Below, in pieces: positions 11,869-23,501 of a stretch of DNA of 64,000 nucleotides (positions within the stretch are counted from its first letter, which is position 1; each line of letters begins with the position of its first letter). This DNA comes from Ilyonectria destructans. Taxonomy: Eukaryota; Ascomycota; Sordariomycetes; Hypocreales; Nectriaceae. The notes below the pieces were generated by a model. It saw only the letters and a list, made by a program, of their open reading frames with translations. It ran no database searches and had not been told where the DNA came from. The DNA is taken from assembly GCA_020740775.1 (NCBI GenBank), contig JAHEWK010000001.1, forward strand, positions 6,448,001 to 6,512,000, in the 5' to 3' direction. The position numbers and the translations under genes are program-made.

Positions 11869-14800
11869 TCAACTGATCAATTGATGAACTGATTGTCCGA
11901 TTAACCTACGCACGCGGCTCGCCCCGTCCCTCCGCCCCCACTGACCCTAGCTCGGGGCCAAGACGAGGCAAAAAAATAATCACTTTCCTGGGTCTTTCTT
12001 AATGGATGTAATAGATGGCAAGCAACAGAAAAAGTCGGGATAGGATATTGTACGCGTGGAATAGCCTGGCCGTTGTCAAATACTCAACCCCGCGGCCAAG
12101 GGTGCCGCGACTCTTCGCAATAGAGAATATACTGAGCGCAATGCGCGTCTTCAATCCAAGCCTCCCTCCGTACTGTCCACTTGCCGATAGTAAACTGGGG
12201 CTTAGATCCTTGAGATAATGATCTTGGCAATTTTCAGCCAGCCTCGGCGTCAGCCTGGCAGCGGTGTTGGCATGATGATGCATCCCTAGAAGCTCCGCTC
12301 TGCGTAGCCAGCTAGCAAAACATCAGGCTGGCAGTCTGCTTCATGGCGGGGCAACCAACTTGGGCAAGGAAACGACTAAGTTAGCTACTGAGGCAGCCAG
12401 GAGCCGAAAATAAGGCGCACCATGGCCGAGCCCAATGGGTTTAATAAGGCCAAGCGCTGATCGAGTCTTTGTCAGAGACGACCACCCCGCGTCTACGAAC
12501 CGGTGGGAAGTTAATCGCCCGCCGAAACGTCTTGAGCTGCACCAAAAGCATCACACGCATCAAAAGCGACCTCTTCGATCGATTCCATCACGTCATCTCA
12601 ACAACCGCTCTCCCGTGATCCGTTCCCTGATTCTCCCTCGGGCGTCGGGCAATGAGGTCGTCGACTATAACTGGCCGCTCCTAGGTAGCCGTCCACCTTG
12701 CCTACTTCCTGTATGCAAGGTGCTCGTTCAGGTGACCATATGGTCCACACAGCCCGTTGGCTGAGGCTGTTGCCCGGACTCACCTATGCCCCGTGGTGTC
12801 GCATGCAACAAATGGCGCAGTTTCCATGATAAGCAATCCCGTGTTTGTGCGCCCAAAGACCCCCTGTCAAAGCAAACTTCGGGCATTGCATCCTATCCCA
12901 CAATGTGCGTTTGAACTGTCCAAGGTTATCTTTGGAAAACTAGCTCGGGGATAAGGATGCTTAAGGCTGCTCGAGCGCTCAACGGATCTTATCTATATTT
13001 TTGGGCTCTAGAGGTATACTGCTGTTGGGATATTTATAACCATGAGAAAATATATCCTAATTAGTGAAATATTGCTAAAAGGTACGGTTATATGGCCCGT
13101 CCTCCTCGTGGTTGTTGCTTTAGCGGGATTGAGAGCTCTATGTGCGACGCCTAGACTTGATTGGCTCGAGCTTATCTCTGGTTCGATTGACCGGCGATAC
13201 TTGTTCGAGTTAGCCTAGAGAGTGCGAAGGACTGAGTTTCCACACCCCTCTCAGGTATCCTAGGTTAGGACTACCATAGCTAGCGATGCGCCCAGTCTGT
13301 TAGAGAGCTTTATTGAACAAACTCCTGCGCTGAAAGAGAACGGGCGTTTCGTCGTGCGGTGGCCACGCGTCGTGTACAGGGACGGCGATATCGATGCTCG
13401 GGACGTAACTGTAGATAGGGTTCCGCGGTGTTTCGACGGTCGAGCTCTCGCAGCGTGCCTTTTGCTAACACGAGTTGGAAGAGGTTATCCCAAAAGTATG
13501 GAGGACGTGAAGGATGGTCGAGCTTGCGTTTCTTCGTAACCTGTCGAGTAGCTTCACCCGAGAACTCGCTGAACCCTTGTCGCTTCTATAGGCTTCTACG
13601 CTTTGTCTAGGAGAACGGAAGATCGTGCAGCACGAGCATCCTCGGCGGTTTGGAATGGTCAACAGGTAGGTGCAGGAGCTAATTCTTATGCCTGTGTCGA
13701 AGGGTCACATACAGCCAATTCAGTCGAGGTGCTTGTTTCACTTCAGTGCATGAGAAATAATCTAGCTTCACCGTCTGCCAAGCCAATAATCTAGGCAGCC
13801 AAGGGCCTTGTGATGGTCCGGAACAACAAAGCAACCAACGGTGGTAGAATTTAACGCGGACACGAGTAGAGACGGGTGTTTCCTACTCGGTAGCATTAAA
13901 TTCATGTGTAAGCCAATTCTCGTCGACGCTTGCGGGGTTGATAGAATTATGTCCTCGTCGAAATTACTTGTGCGGAACACGTTGGTGCTGGTTCAAAGAG
14001 CGTCAAGAATTCCCGTATTCTTGCGAGTAATAGCAAACGAAGATGTAAAACGTTAGCAAGGATCTTAACCCCGCGTAGAAAACCTCCGACCGATCTCCCC
14101 ACCCGCCTCGGAGATTTATCTAGAATAATGATTCAGCCAATGGAATAGTCATCTCCATCACGAGCCTAATAAATAACTCGCATCCTCAAGTCAATTGCTA
14201 AATCTCTGGAGATGACCTTTGATCAAGTTTCAAGTTTGCCACCATGTCCACTCTCGTTTCTAGAAGAGATGCTCAGCACACCAAGCCAGATACAACAACC
14301 CACATATTGCGGATGAGCCCAACATCTCTATCATCACTTAATCACCGCAGAGTGGAAAATATTACCAAGTATTTTGATACCCTACTACATAGGTATTGTT
14401 ATTTTACATGACATGCACACTTTACATGCCGGGCTGAGTCGCGTCTTACACCGAGTGTCACTTGTGGCTGTGTTGGCGTCAATGGCTGAGACATCCTTGT
14501 GTCGACGTATAACTTAGCCTTGTCGGACTACTATGTATTTTCTCCTTTAGATTCCCCAATATCCACGTAGCTTCTTGTATGGAGGACATTGTGAGTGGTT
14601 ACCTTGCTAGCCAACCAGGCAGCACACTTGTCAATCAGCGTAGCATCCGCGATGCGGGAAATTATGCGTTGCTATTGGAGGGAATCCCCCGATATCCAAG
14701 ATCTCCTGAATCGGCGTGCGACATAGTCCAACTCACGAAGTCGGTAAGAACTTGCAATGCATATCACGACGAGAGAAGCAGAAAGAAGCCGTGCCAAAGT

Positions 14801-15978
14801 CTGATGCCTTACACGCAACCTCCGAACGTGGCCCGAGAGCGCCCCACTGCCGGCTTCCTGTTCTGGAAACAGACCGGGCCGGACCCGATTGTCTCCCGGC
14901 AATGACGGTCCCCAGGAAATCACTCGGGCTGAGTACTACGTAGTAGAGAGGGCCTTGGCAAGGCTAAGCGAGCTTCGCCTTCAATGCAAGATTTCAAATG
15001 CTGGCTCGGTCTGACAGGTGCGTTCAGCCTAAGCCCTATCTAAGCTGATGTACGCTGTAGCATATCAGTCACAGCATCGGCCAAACCCCTCATTTCGCGC
15101 ACCTGCATCGACGTAGACTAGCCACAAGACGAAAAAACGTCCGGGATGACCTCTTGTGCGTTGAAAAAGCAAACCACAGTGATCATCGCAACCCTCCGAA
15201 CGCTAGAGCTATTCGACTTGATGCGTTGGCACTGCTGCGGATAATTTGCATCCCATGTCTGACAGGTCGCCCTCTCGGTCGTCGCGTCTGAAGTAGACTC
15301 GGATTCCGCGATGTTGTCAGCGCCACAGCCCGTCAAGCGCTATCCAAGCAGATGCGGCACCATCAGGGATTAACTTCACCATGCACCTGACCACTTGCAA
15401 CCCATCCAAACTCCCCGTAAGGCGCCCAACAAGGCATCGTGCTCTGCTCTCAGCCCTGGAAGCCTGGCCGCCCAGACTGCATCGCCCACCACCCCGCCTG
15501 CACTGCGCAATGTCGCCATTGGCTCGAGCTGCATCGTCCAGATAGAATCCGGCCTCTGATGCTTCAGACCAGCCCACTTTCGCCGGCGTCTTGGGGGCCA
15601 TCTCCGCCGTGGAGCTTCGGCCTAGCCGTATCGCGCCTTGGAAACATGACGTTCGTATGCAAGTCGAGCAACAATGCGCCGCGGTTGGTGTCTCCACACT
15701 AGGAACTCTTGCAGCCCCCAACCACACTCGCCTTCAGAGTAACAGCAGCTGTGCCGGCAACCAACATCAGATGACAGGCCGGCGTAGGAAGTGGTTGCCT
15801 CCAGGATAAGGGAAGTGGGACGCGTACCATGGGCCGCAACTAATGCGCTCACAAAAGGAACGGCCCTCGCCGGACATAGATCCAAGCCAGGGCATTTCTT
15901 GCACATTCAGACGACGGTGTATTGTTCATTTCTGTCAACCAAAACCCGGAAGCGCCATAGAGAAACTATCGACGCAGT
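11869..15978. other. Gene-poor region, 4.1 kb, partly AT-rich
   Basis: No gene can be supported. From about 13.0 to 14.6 kb the sequence is visibly richer in A+T than the flanks and open frames are short, as in mutated repeat DNA. A TGTTGGGATA start at 13024, a typical beginning for fungal LTRs, hints at a retroelement relic, but no matching ACA end or coding remnant was found. The last part must contain the promoter of the gene at 15979. Confidence 0.4.
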
Positions 15979-16554
15979 ATGGAGGCCATTACAGAAGCAC
16001 CGCTTCCCCACACGGTAGTGATTCGTCAAGCGTTCCATGTCATCACACAAACCCTGACACGGGAACATACCACCTTCACCACCACCGTTACGCTGGGCGA
16101 AGAAGCCACAGACACGGCGGCGCAAGTCCCAGAGAATCACGAAAGCGGCGGGGGGCTTAACGGGACCCAAATCGGAGCCATCGTCGGCTCGCTTGTCGGC
16201 ACCTTTGTCCTGGTCATGGTCGTCCTATGCTGTTGCTGTCAGCGACGTCCTCCCCCGAGGCGGCAAAATGACCGCCGCAGCTACGGAAGCTACAGCAGCT
16301 CATATGTCACCGACGATTTCGCCGAGCCGTTGCCGCCCAAGGGACATTACCGACGTACGCCGCAGCCCATGGCCTTTCCCTTTCCCATGAGACAGCCTAC
16401 GCCGCGGCCTACACCACGGCCTACGCCGCGACCTATCCCGGTGCAAATGCCGCCGCCGGTTGTGGAACGCATCCCCGGAGGTCCGCGATACCCAACATAC
16501 CGCGCCATCCCGATCCCGAACCCTCGTCGACCCAGGGTTCCTCATCGTCCTTGA
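15979..16554 (+). CDS. Small single-pass membrane protein with proline-rich tail
   Basis: The 191-residue intronless frame begins with a Thr-rich stretch of about 60 residues. One strong transmembrane helix follows (about 67-88, TQIGAIVGSLVGT... then CCCC), with an Arg-rich stop-transfer stretch RRPPPRRQNDRR. The tail of about 95 residues contains Tyr/Ser-rich sequence and PRPTPRPTPRP repeats. The arrangement (Thr/Ser ectodomain, GAIVG helix, basic then proline-rich cytosolic tail) recalls Mid2/Wsc-like fungal surface proteins, but there is no clear signal peptide or Cys-rich ectodomain. An upstream exon could be missing. Protein-level homology was not tested, and function is unknown. Confidence 0.6.
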   Translation: MEAITEAPLPHTVVIRQAFHVITQTLTREHTTFTTTVTLGEEATDTAAQVPENHESGGGLNGTQIGAIVGSLVGTFVLVMVVLCCCCQRRPPPRRQNDRRSYGSYSSSYVTDDFAEPLPPKGHYRRTPQPMAFPFPMRQPTPRPTPRPTPRPIPVQMPPPVVERIPGGPRYPTYRAIPIPNPRRPRVPHRP

Positions 16555-17101
16555 GTCGTTGTACTTGCTTCGATGTATTGATGCGGCATGCGTCTGTGCG
16601 GGGGCATGTGCGTGCACGTATTGTACGGTCCGACAGAGTTCCGGCTTTCCCAAGATTATGAGGATGCAGAGACCAAGTGCGTTCCTCAATTATGTTCTAT
16701 CTCCTCTCCGGTCACGGAGTTTCGGAGAATGTGAATACGATTCATGAGTTTGTAAGTCTGCCGTGAACTAGCTCAACTCAATGGGGCGAGACTTACATTG
16801 ATCGTTGACAGGTTTCAATATCCGGCCTGCATGGCAATTAGTCTACGGGTCATAATGTCAATCTTCTTTCATAGCCAGGGAGTCATAACTGGGGAATTTA
16901 TCATTTTTATGTTTCGCAATTGACCAGACTAATGGAGTGCACAAACACTCAACAACACACTACTCCGTATCTCTATCATTAATCATACCCCACACCGTTG
17001 TTTCCACTCAGCTGCCTGGTCAACCACCTTAACCCATGATTGAGGATCTCCCTGTTCAATACTCGATTCGAATCGGTATGTCAAGGACGGATTTTAGACG
17101 T
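16555..17101. other. Convergent intergenic spacer
   Basis: This lies between the 3' ends of the membrane-protein gene and the minus-strand aminopeptidase. It presumably holds both 3' untranslated regions. Nothing else was recognised. Confidence 0.5.
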
Positions 17102-18724
17102 TTAAACAACAATCTTTCCGCTCGCAGCACAGCTGTGCTGCTTTCCGGCAACCTTGACCTTGGCCTCCCACTTCTCAAAGCTCAAGGCCAAAGATCGCTT
17201 GCTCTTCGGGTTGGTTGAAGTTTGAGCTCTCGGAGGGACACCCTCCAGACTCAGAGCAAACTGAGCCGCTGCTCGGCCGGCAGTCTTCGCGTTGAGCGTC
17301 AATGCAGACCAGTTGATGTTATCAGTAGTATCACACGCCAGGTGATAGCAAGGGTCGGTCTCGGAGTCTGCGCCAGTGAAGATGCCAGATGACGGGATGC
17401 CGAGCTCAAGGAAGGCAACGTAGTCGGAAGACGATTCGAACTCGCTTTGTGGACATTAGTCTTTTTGTGTTGATACTCTCAAGATCAAACATACCTGTAC
17501 TGTGCATCCTTGCCCTTCTTCTGGAGCCACTTGACGATAATGTCTCCGCCAACTTTGTCGCCGTCGTTGTTGGCATACACACTGTACGTGGGGTGAGGAG
17601 AGCCGATCATATCGTAGTTGAAGTAGAACCGGATCTTGTCAGCCTCCCCTGCGGTCAACTGAGAACCGTAGTAAAGGGAACCAATCAAGCCGCTCCTAGA
17701 CCATAGTTAGTCACCAGTGTATGGTTAAATCGTCATTTCACTTACTCTTCAGCTCCCCACCAAGCGAAACGGACTTTGTTGGCGTATCCCTTGTACTTGG
17801 TGAAGGACTTAGCAACCTCGAGGATACCTGCGGTTCCGCTGCCATCGTCGTTGATACCCGGGCCCGCTTGCACACTGTCAAGGTGAGCTCCCAGCATGAC
17901 GACATTGTTGGGATCACCCTCCTTTGTCTCCGAAATAATGTTCCAGGATTCTCTCGTTTCATTGATAGAATCAACCAACAGGGTAGCTTCGAGGGTCTCG
18001 CCTGCGGCCAGACGCTCTAGCCACCCAGTACCCACGGCGTATCGAATGACACCAACTGGCACAAGCAGGCCAAGGTTCTCGGCACCGAGGGTGGCACTGC
18101 CGATGTTGTCACCAGGAGTCTGGTTGATGAGGATGACGGCCAGCGCTCCATGAGCCTTGGCCAGCTTGAGCTTATCGGAGATGGCGCAGGAGCCGCGCAT
18201 CACGAGTGCGATCTTGCCAGTGGCGTCAATTCCGTCCCACTGGTCCTCGAAGCATCCAGATCCACGCTCGATATCGACAGGAACGGGGATAAGCTCTGCA
18301 GTGACACCATCCGGAGTGGGGGTGGCACTGTTGTAAATCAGAGTGATGACATATTCATCCTCACCGTCTGGTCCACGGACCCAGATATCGCGGGTCTGCT
18401 CGAAGGTGTGGTTGAATGGCTGAACGTAGGTGTCCAAGTACTTTCCGTACTTGCCCTCGACGATGCTTAGGATGTAGTCGATGGAAGCCTTGTAGCCAGG
18501 GAGACCAAAGGCTCGGTTGCCACCGTTTGCGACACCGATTTTGTTCAAGTCGGAGAGGGTTTGCTTGAGCCTGGGACTGTCAGAGAGTCGTTAAGGGATA
18601 GCTTGCTTGACGGCACCTACTTGGACTTCTTAATGTCTCCCTCAACCTGGCTGGCAGTCAATTTCTTGCCCGTCACCTCGGCAGCAAACAGTGCTCCGTA
18701 GAGCAAACCAGTGAGGAGCTTCAT
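17102..18724 (-). CDS. Secreted M28 aminopeptidase with PA domain (Lap2/aminopeptidase Y type)
   Basis: On the minus strand, exons 18724-18621, 18570-17746, 17695-17495 and 17444-17102 join in phase to give 490 residues. It is a zinc exopeptidase releasing N-terminal residues from peptides. A signal peptide at 1-18 or so (MKLLTGLLYGALFAAEVTG) suggests secretion or vacuolar delivery. A PA insert lies at about 130-235. Metal-site residues of the family are visible: His and Asp in GAHLDSV near 264, Asp in GPGINDDGSG near 276, the Glu pair in WWGAEE near 309-310, Asp in YDMIGSP and His in CYHLACD. An N-terminal pro-region is likely. Donors GTAGGT, GTAAGT and GTATGT and all phases agree. A related enzyme lies at 59948-61653. 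It is head-to-head with CYS4 over 1.3 kb. Confidence 0.92.
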
Positions 18725-20029
18725 GGTGCAAAATGATGACTCTAAGATGGCGCACAGCTCTATGAGAAGCCTGTCGTGCAGCTTCCAGGAGCTCAAAGCA
18801 CACGACCCCAAGGCAGTTATATAGCACAGCATCACTAGCAACTTGCTCGAGTGGATCAATGAGCTCACGTCTATGCAGTCTCACACAGTAAGAATAGCAG
18901 TTCTCGGCAAGCCTCTTGGCCTATCGGGAGACACAGCGCAAACGGCAGGTCCCAAAACAAGCTGCTTGGCACGCGGGTTGGCGCAACCACCCATGTAACG
19001 ACGGGAGCTATGGTGATGGTTCATTCGCCACTCCGTCAAGCTCAACCGGGATGCGGGGGAGTGCAACGATCAATGCACGCAGCGAATATGAGCTGTAAGA
19101 GGACATCAGTGGCGAGACGGCCAATCGAAAGCAACGACGGAGGAATTGGCGATGGCGATAGGCCCCTTGTCCAAAAGGCGGAGTAGAGTGAGGAACTATT
19201 GCGAAGGACAAGACCGAAGGGCTGGCAAAAGATCCCTACCAGTCAGCAAGATACTAACCCTACCCATGGCTTGAATACACGAAGCTGCCATGGCGAGATC
19301 CTGTAGGATATGACGACAAAGCACCAGAGTCAGAGGCATTTATCGTATCTTGCCGAATTACAACATGGGGCCGTTCATGCCGTGTTACAGACACCGCAGC
19401 TCTACCCTGTATCAGTCGGGGAGCTCTCCTCTCGCTTGACCTGTTAGGATATGGCTATCGGGAACGACGGGGGATAAACAAGCTTACTTTTATCTTTGTT
19501 CTTTGCGAGCTAGCATCGCGCGTTGATCTTATCATGAAGAGGGGAATCGCCGTTCTTGATTAGGAAGGCATGGCTTGGAACTTATGATGGTGCATGGATC
19601 ATCATCAACTCATGGGCGCTACACAGTGTGCTGTACTGGAGCTAGCCGAGGAGAGCTGTAGAGACTGTGCTGAAGATGATTGGTGGGAGTGGATTAGCTA
19701 ATGCTCAGCTCTCACTTCTCACTTAGCCTTCTAGAACTTGAATTCTCGGTGTTCTTTTCCACATGACTAACACCCGTCGCCTTCATGCGGATAGACTCGG
19801 CATTGGCGGGGTAGACGATACGGAAACGTAAAGTTTGTCTTGTCCCGCCAAACCACACCAGCTGATTGACGGAGCCATGGCGGTGATTTCATCAAGACTC
19901 CGCCGTGGCGTGCTTTCGCAACCTGACCACCTCACATTGTTTTCTTTCAACCTCGCAATCCTTTCGAGTTTTATCTCGGTGCGTCGCTTCGTCTCTTTTT
20001 CCATAGATTGATCGCTCAGCTACGCAAGA
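18725..20029. other. Divergent promoter region
   Basis: This 1.3 kb separates the divergent aminopeptidase and cystathionine beta-synthase genes and should contain both promoters. Short frames are present but none is convincing. The last 60 nt before the CBS ATG are pyrimidine-rich, as in many fungal leaders. Confidence 0.5.
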
Positions 20030-21631
20030 ATGGCGTCCCAGGTCCCCCACACCCGCCCTCGTCCGGCGACCGTCCTCTCCGCCACCGAACTCATCGGCAA
20101 CACTCCTCTCGTCCGACTCAACAAGGTGCCTCAGTCTCTGGGCATCGAGTGCGATGTCTACGTCAAGCCTGAGCTGTTCAGCGCCGGCGGCAGCGTCAAG
20201 GACCGCATCGCCCTGCGCATGATTGAGGAGGCCGAGAAGAGCGGCAGGATCAAGCCTGGCGACACCTTGATTGAGCCCACCAGTGGCAACACGTAAGACA
20301 CCGCCTTCTTCGATTCAATTGCTGGATATTTTCTAACAATCTCGCGCAGTGGTATTGGTCTGGCCCTCGTCGGCGCCATCAAGGGCTACAAGACAATCAT
20401 CACTCTTCCCGAGAAGATGTCTGCCGAAAAAGTCTCAGTTCTCCGTGCCCTCGGCGCCACCATCATCCGTACTCCCACGCAAGCTGCTTGGGATGCCCCA
20501 GAATCTCACATTGGTGTCGCCCGCCGCCTCGAGAAGGAGCTCCCCAACGCCCACATTCTCGACCAGTACAGCAACCCGGACAACCCCCTAGCCCACGAGT
20601 TTGGCACCGCCGAGGAGATCTGGGAACAGACTGGCGGTCTGATCAACGCCATTGTTGCGGGCGCTGGTACTGGTGGCACCATCACTGGTCTGGCCAGGGG
20701 ATTGAAGAAGCACAACAAGGATATCAAGGTCATCGCGGCCGATCCTCACGGCAGTATCCTTGCTCTGCCCGAGCTCCTCAACAAGGAGCATGCGGACGAG
20801 CCGTACAAGGTGGAAGGTATTGGTTATGACTTCATCCCTGACGTCTTGGACCGCGAGATTGTCGACAAGTGGTACAAGACCGATGACCAACAGTCCTTCC
20901 ACCTCGCCAGGAGGCTCATCGCCGAGGAGGGGCTCCTTGTCGGTGGCAGCTCTGGTTCTGCCATGGTCGGCATGCTCCTCGCCGTCAAGGAGTACGGCTT
21001 CAAGAAGGGCGATGTCGTTGTCGTTGTCCTGCCCGACAGCATCCGAAGCTATCTGTCCAAGTTTGCTGACGATGATTGGCTTGCCGCCAACAACCTGCTG
21101 CCCGTCAACGGTCTGGAGTCGACAGTGCAGCAGAGCAAGTCAGCCGATCCCTACGAGGGCGCTACCATTGCAGCTCTGCGCCTCAAGCCGGTGACTTCGG
21201 TTGGCGCTTCAGCTTCGTGCTCCGAGGCGATTGAGACAATGCGCGACAAGGGCTTCGACCAGCTCCCCGTTCTCTCCGACTCTGGCAACAAGCTGGTTGG
21301 TCTGGTGACGTTGGGCAACCTGCTCAGCTACATCTCTCGTGGTCGCGCCACAGCCCAGAGCCCCGTCAAGGATGTCATGTTTGACTTTGCTCACTTTGAC
21401 GAAATCGTCACCGACCCCCGAGAGATCTCCGCCCCCAGCAAGGCTGGCAAGAGAAAGAACTTTGTCGAGATTACCATCGACACACCCCTTACCACCTTGA
21501 GCAAGTTCTTCGAATGGAACAGCGCTGCTGTTGTCACCGAGAGGACTGGGGACTCCAACTCCCTCTCCAAGCCCATTGCGGTTGTGACCAAGGTCGACCT
21601 GCTCAGCTGGATGGTCAACAAGAAGTTGTAA
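20030..21631 (+). CDS. CYS4: Cystathionine beta-synthase
   Basis: Exons 20030-20292 and 20350-21631 give 514 residues. The PLP enzyme condenses homocysteine with serine to cystathionine in transsulfuration. The substrate loop is GNTPLVRL at 23-30, and the PLP lysine is K57 in GGSVKDR. The SGNT loop is split by the intron and restored as EPTSGNTGIGLAL. The phosphate-binding loop is [12 protein letters not shown]-terminal pair of CBS (Bateman) motifs includes the segment near KPVTSV and [25 protein letters not shown]. There is no N-terminal haem domain, as expected in fungi. Length and architecture match fungal Cys4. It ends 265 nt from the convergent SRP receptor gene. Confidence 0.95.
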
Positions 21632-21896
21632 ATTTACCTCGCAAGAGGTTGGAACGAGTACTCTCATGTGTTCAACGACATTAACGTCTGGCGTTCCAAG
21701 GATAGGATAGATGGAGAAGCGAGGGAATTCAGAGCCGGTTATAGAAAGGGAATCTGAACACGTGGTAGACTCAACATCTACAGGACATTCTGAAGGGGCA
21801 CTGTTTGCATGAATTAAGATGTTATAATTAATATTGAAGTGTCAACCCACTACAAAATGCTGCTCAACGTGAATCGCACCAAGGATGCCACTGATT

Positions 21897-22754
21897 TTAT
21901 ACCTTCTGGGCAATCCACCACCACCACTTGCCCGCACCAGGGCCATCGCCGGTGACATTGCCGGGAACAACATCGACATCGATATCGAACTCTCGGAGCT
22001 GGCTGAAGGTGAACTTGGCCGAACCGTACTCTCCCAGCCACGAATCTTGCTCCTCGGAGCCAATCTCGTCGGTTCCCACGCCCGAGTCCAATAGTCCCTT
22101 ACTCTTTGAGGCGCGGATCCGTGTGAGCTCGGCCTCGAGGTTGGACTTGACGAGAGTTGACGGGAGCGCGGTGAAGAGATCCATCTTGTTGGCGGCGATC
22201 AAAATCGGAATGGCGGCCTTAGTCTTTGCGCTGGTGGTAGCACGCTTCTGGACGAAGAGGAGGACATCGTAGAGGTAGGCAGCGGTGGGCGCGAGCGTCT
22301 CCTGCTCGCCGAGCGCTGCGGCGTCGACCATGAAGACAACGGCCTGGAGCTTCTCGGTGCTGTTCAGCTTGCCCATGGCGGAGTTGCGCAGCTTGCCGTG
22401 GCCGGGGGTGTCGACGAGGAGGAACTTGGTGTAGGTGCCGTCGGTGGCCTCGTGGTTGCGGAAGTCCTCCTTGGTGGCCGAGTCGGTCGAAGCCATCAGC
22501 TCAACAGACTGCGGGACCTGCGAGGTATGGGTCTCGGTGTCGGAGGAGCCGCGTTCGAAGAGCGTCTGGAGTGACGTCTTGCCGGCGTTGGAGGGGCCGA
22601 CGAGGAGGATGGTGGGCGGGATCGTGTATGTGCGCGACGAAGAAAGGATGACGTGGAGGAGGATTGGCATGCCGAGGATGATGAGTATCCCTATGATAAT
22701 TGTAGGTAGGGAAGGCGTCATGATGGCCTCGACAACCTGGGTGAAGGTCGCCAT
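21897..22754 (-). CDS. SRP102: Signal recognition particle receptor subunit beta
   Basis: This intronless gene encodes 285 residues. It is the membrane-anchored small GTPase that docks the SRP receptor alpha subunit on the endoplasmic reticulum. A single N-terminal transmembrane helix lies at about 18-38. The Ras-like G domain follows, with P-loop GPSNAGKTS at 53-61, switch-II motif DTPGHGKLR and guanine-specificity motif NKMD. The C-terminus ends in a four-Trp stretch. The frame is open 51 codons further upstream, but the chosen ATG lies in an ideal context (ACCATGG) and gives the usual short lumenal end. It is divergent from AKR1 with a 747-nt shared promoter. Confidence 0.9.
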   Translation of the reverse strand: MATFTQVVEAIMTPSLPTIIIGILIILGMPILLHVILSSSRTYTIPPTILLVGPSNAGKTSLQTLFERGSSDTETHTSQVPQSVELMASTDSATKEDFRNHEATDGTYTKFLLVDTPGHGKLRNSAMGKLNSTEKLQAVVFMVDAAALGEQETLAPTAAYLYDVLLFVQKRATTSAKTKAAIPILIAANKMDLFTALPSTLVKSNLEAELTRIRASKSKGLLDSGVGTDEIGSEEQDSWLGEYGSAKFTFSQLREFDIDVDVVPGNVTGDGPGAGKWWWWIAQKV

Positions 22755-23501
22755 GGTAGCTGTAGGGCGGCGACTCCCGCTGGGCGTCGATGGGGTATAT
22801 GAAGTCGAGAGGTGGAGGTGTTTGGGAGGACTTCGGGGAATTGGAGGAGGAAGAGATGCCCCAAGGAGAGACTCGTCCGATGTAGCAGGCGACCGAACAG
22901 TCAACACTGCGCGACAACTGGCAGTGATTTATACGTGTTGCGAATTATCCACAATCGAAAGGTCGGAAGTTTGCGATGCCGTGCGGAACGTTAATCTGGC
23001 CAGCCCACCTTGAAGGTCCTAGACCGGCCACAAGACACGGCGCCACAACGTCCGTGGATAGCAGCCACAGGTCCTGAGCCACAGGGCACGTGAGAAGCCA
23101 CCTCTCCAGTTCCGGGGGAAGGCGCCGAAGTGTTCAGCCACAGGGGTCCCCTGAACTGGCAGTTAGGATTGGAGGCGTTGCTAGGCCCGTTTAGGGATGG
23201 GCTAGGCTCATCCAGGCTGAGCCAAGCTCAGCCGCGCTCGGCATCACGGCTTCAGTAATACGTAGGCTGGTCCACGCGCTGCTCCTCGCAAAATTGCCAT
23301 TTTATTCGCATCAGCCTTTCGCCCAGCTTCTCTCCTCGCTGCGCCTCCTGTTCGACTTCGACATGACCCGGTTGTAGTCGTTTTTCCTCTGCCTCTCGAC
23401 CTCCCGCCGTTCCCCCGTTTGCCGCTCCTCATCCAACCAGTTCCGTCTCAGGAGTCCACCTCGCCTAGCTAATCCTCGTCGACCCCTGGCTTACCCCCGT
23501 G
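22755..23501. promoter_or_regulatory. Shared divergent promoter of SRP102 and AKR1
   Basis: The 747-nt spacer contains three copies of AGCCACAGG at 23063, 23077 and 23136, and an 8-bp inverted repeat at 23215-23233. The 150 nt before the AKR1 ATG are pyrimidine-rich. The regulatory role is inferred from position only. Confidence 0.45.
23215..23233. repeat. 8-bp inverted repeat with 3-nt loop
   Basis: GGCTGAGC, then CAA, then GCTCAGCC, in the SRP102/AKR1 divergent promoter. Looser copies of the same core (GGCTAGGCTC) lie just upstream. Confidence 0.8.
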
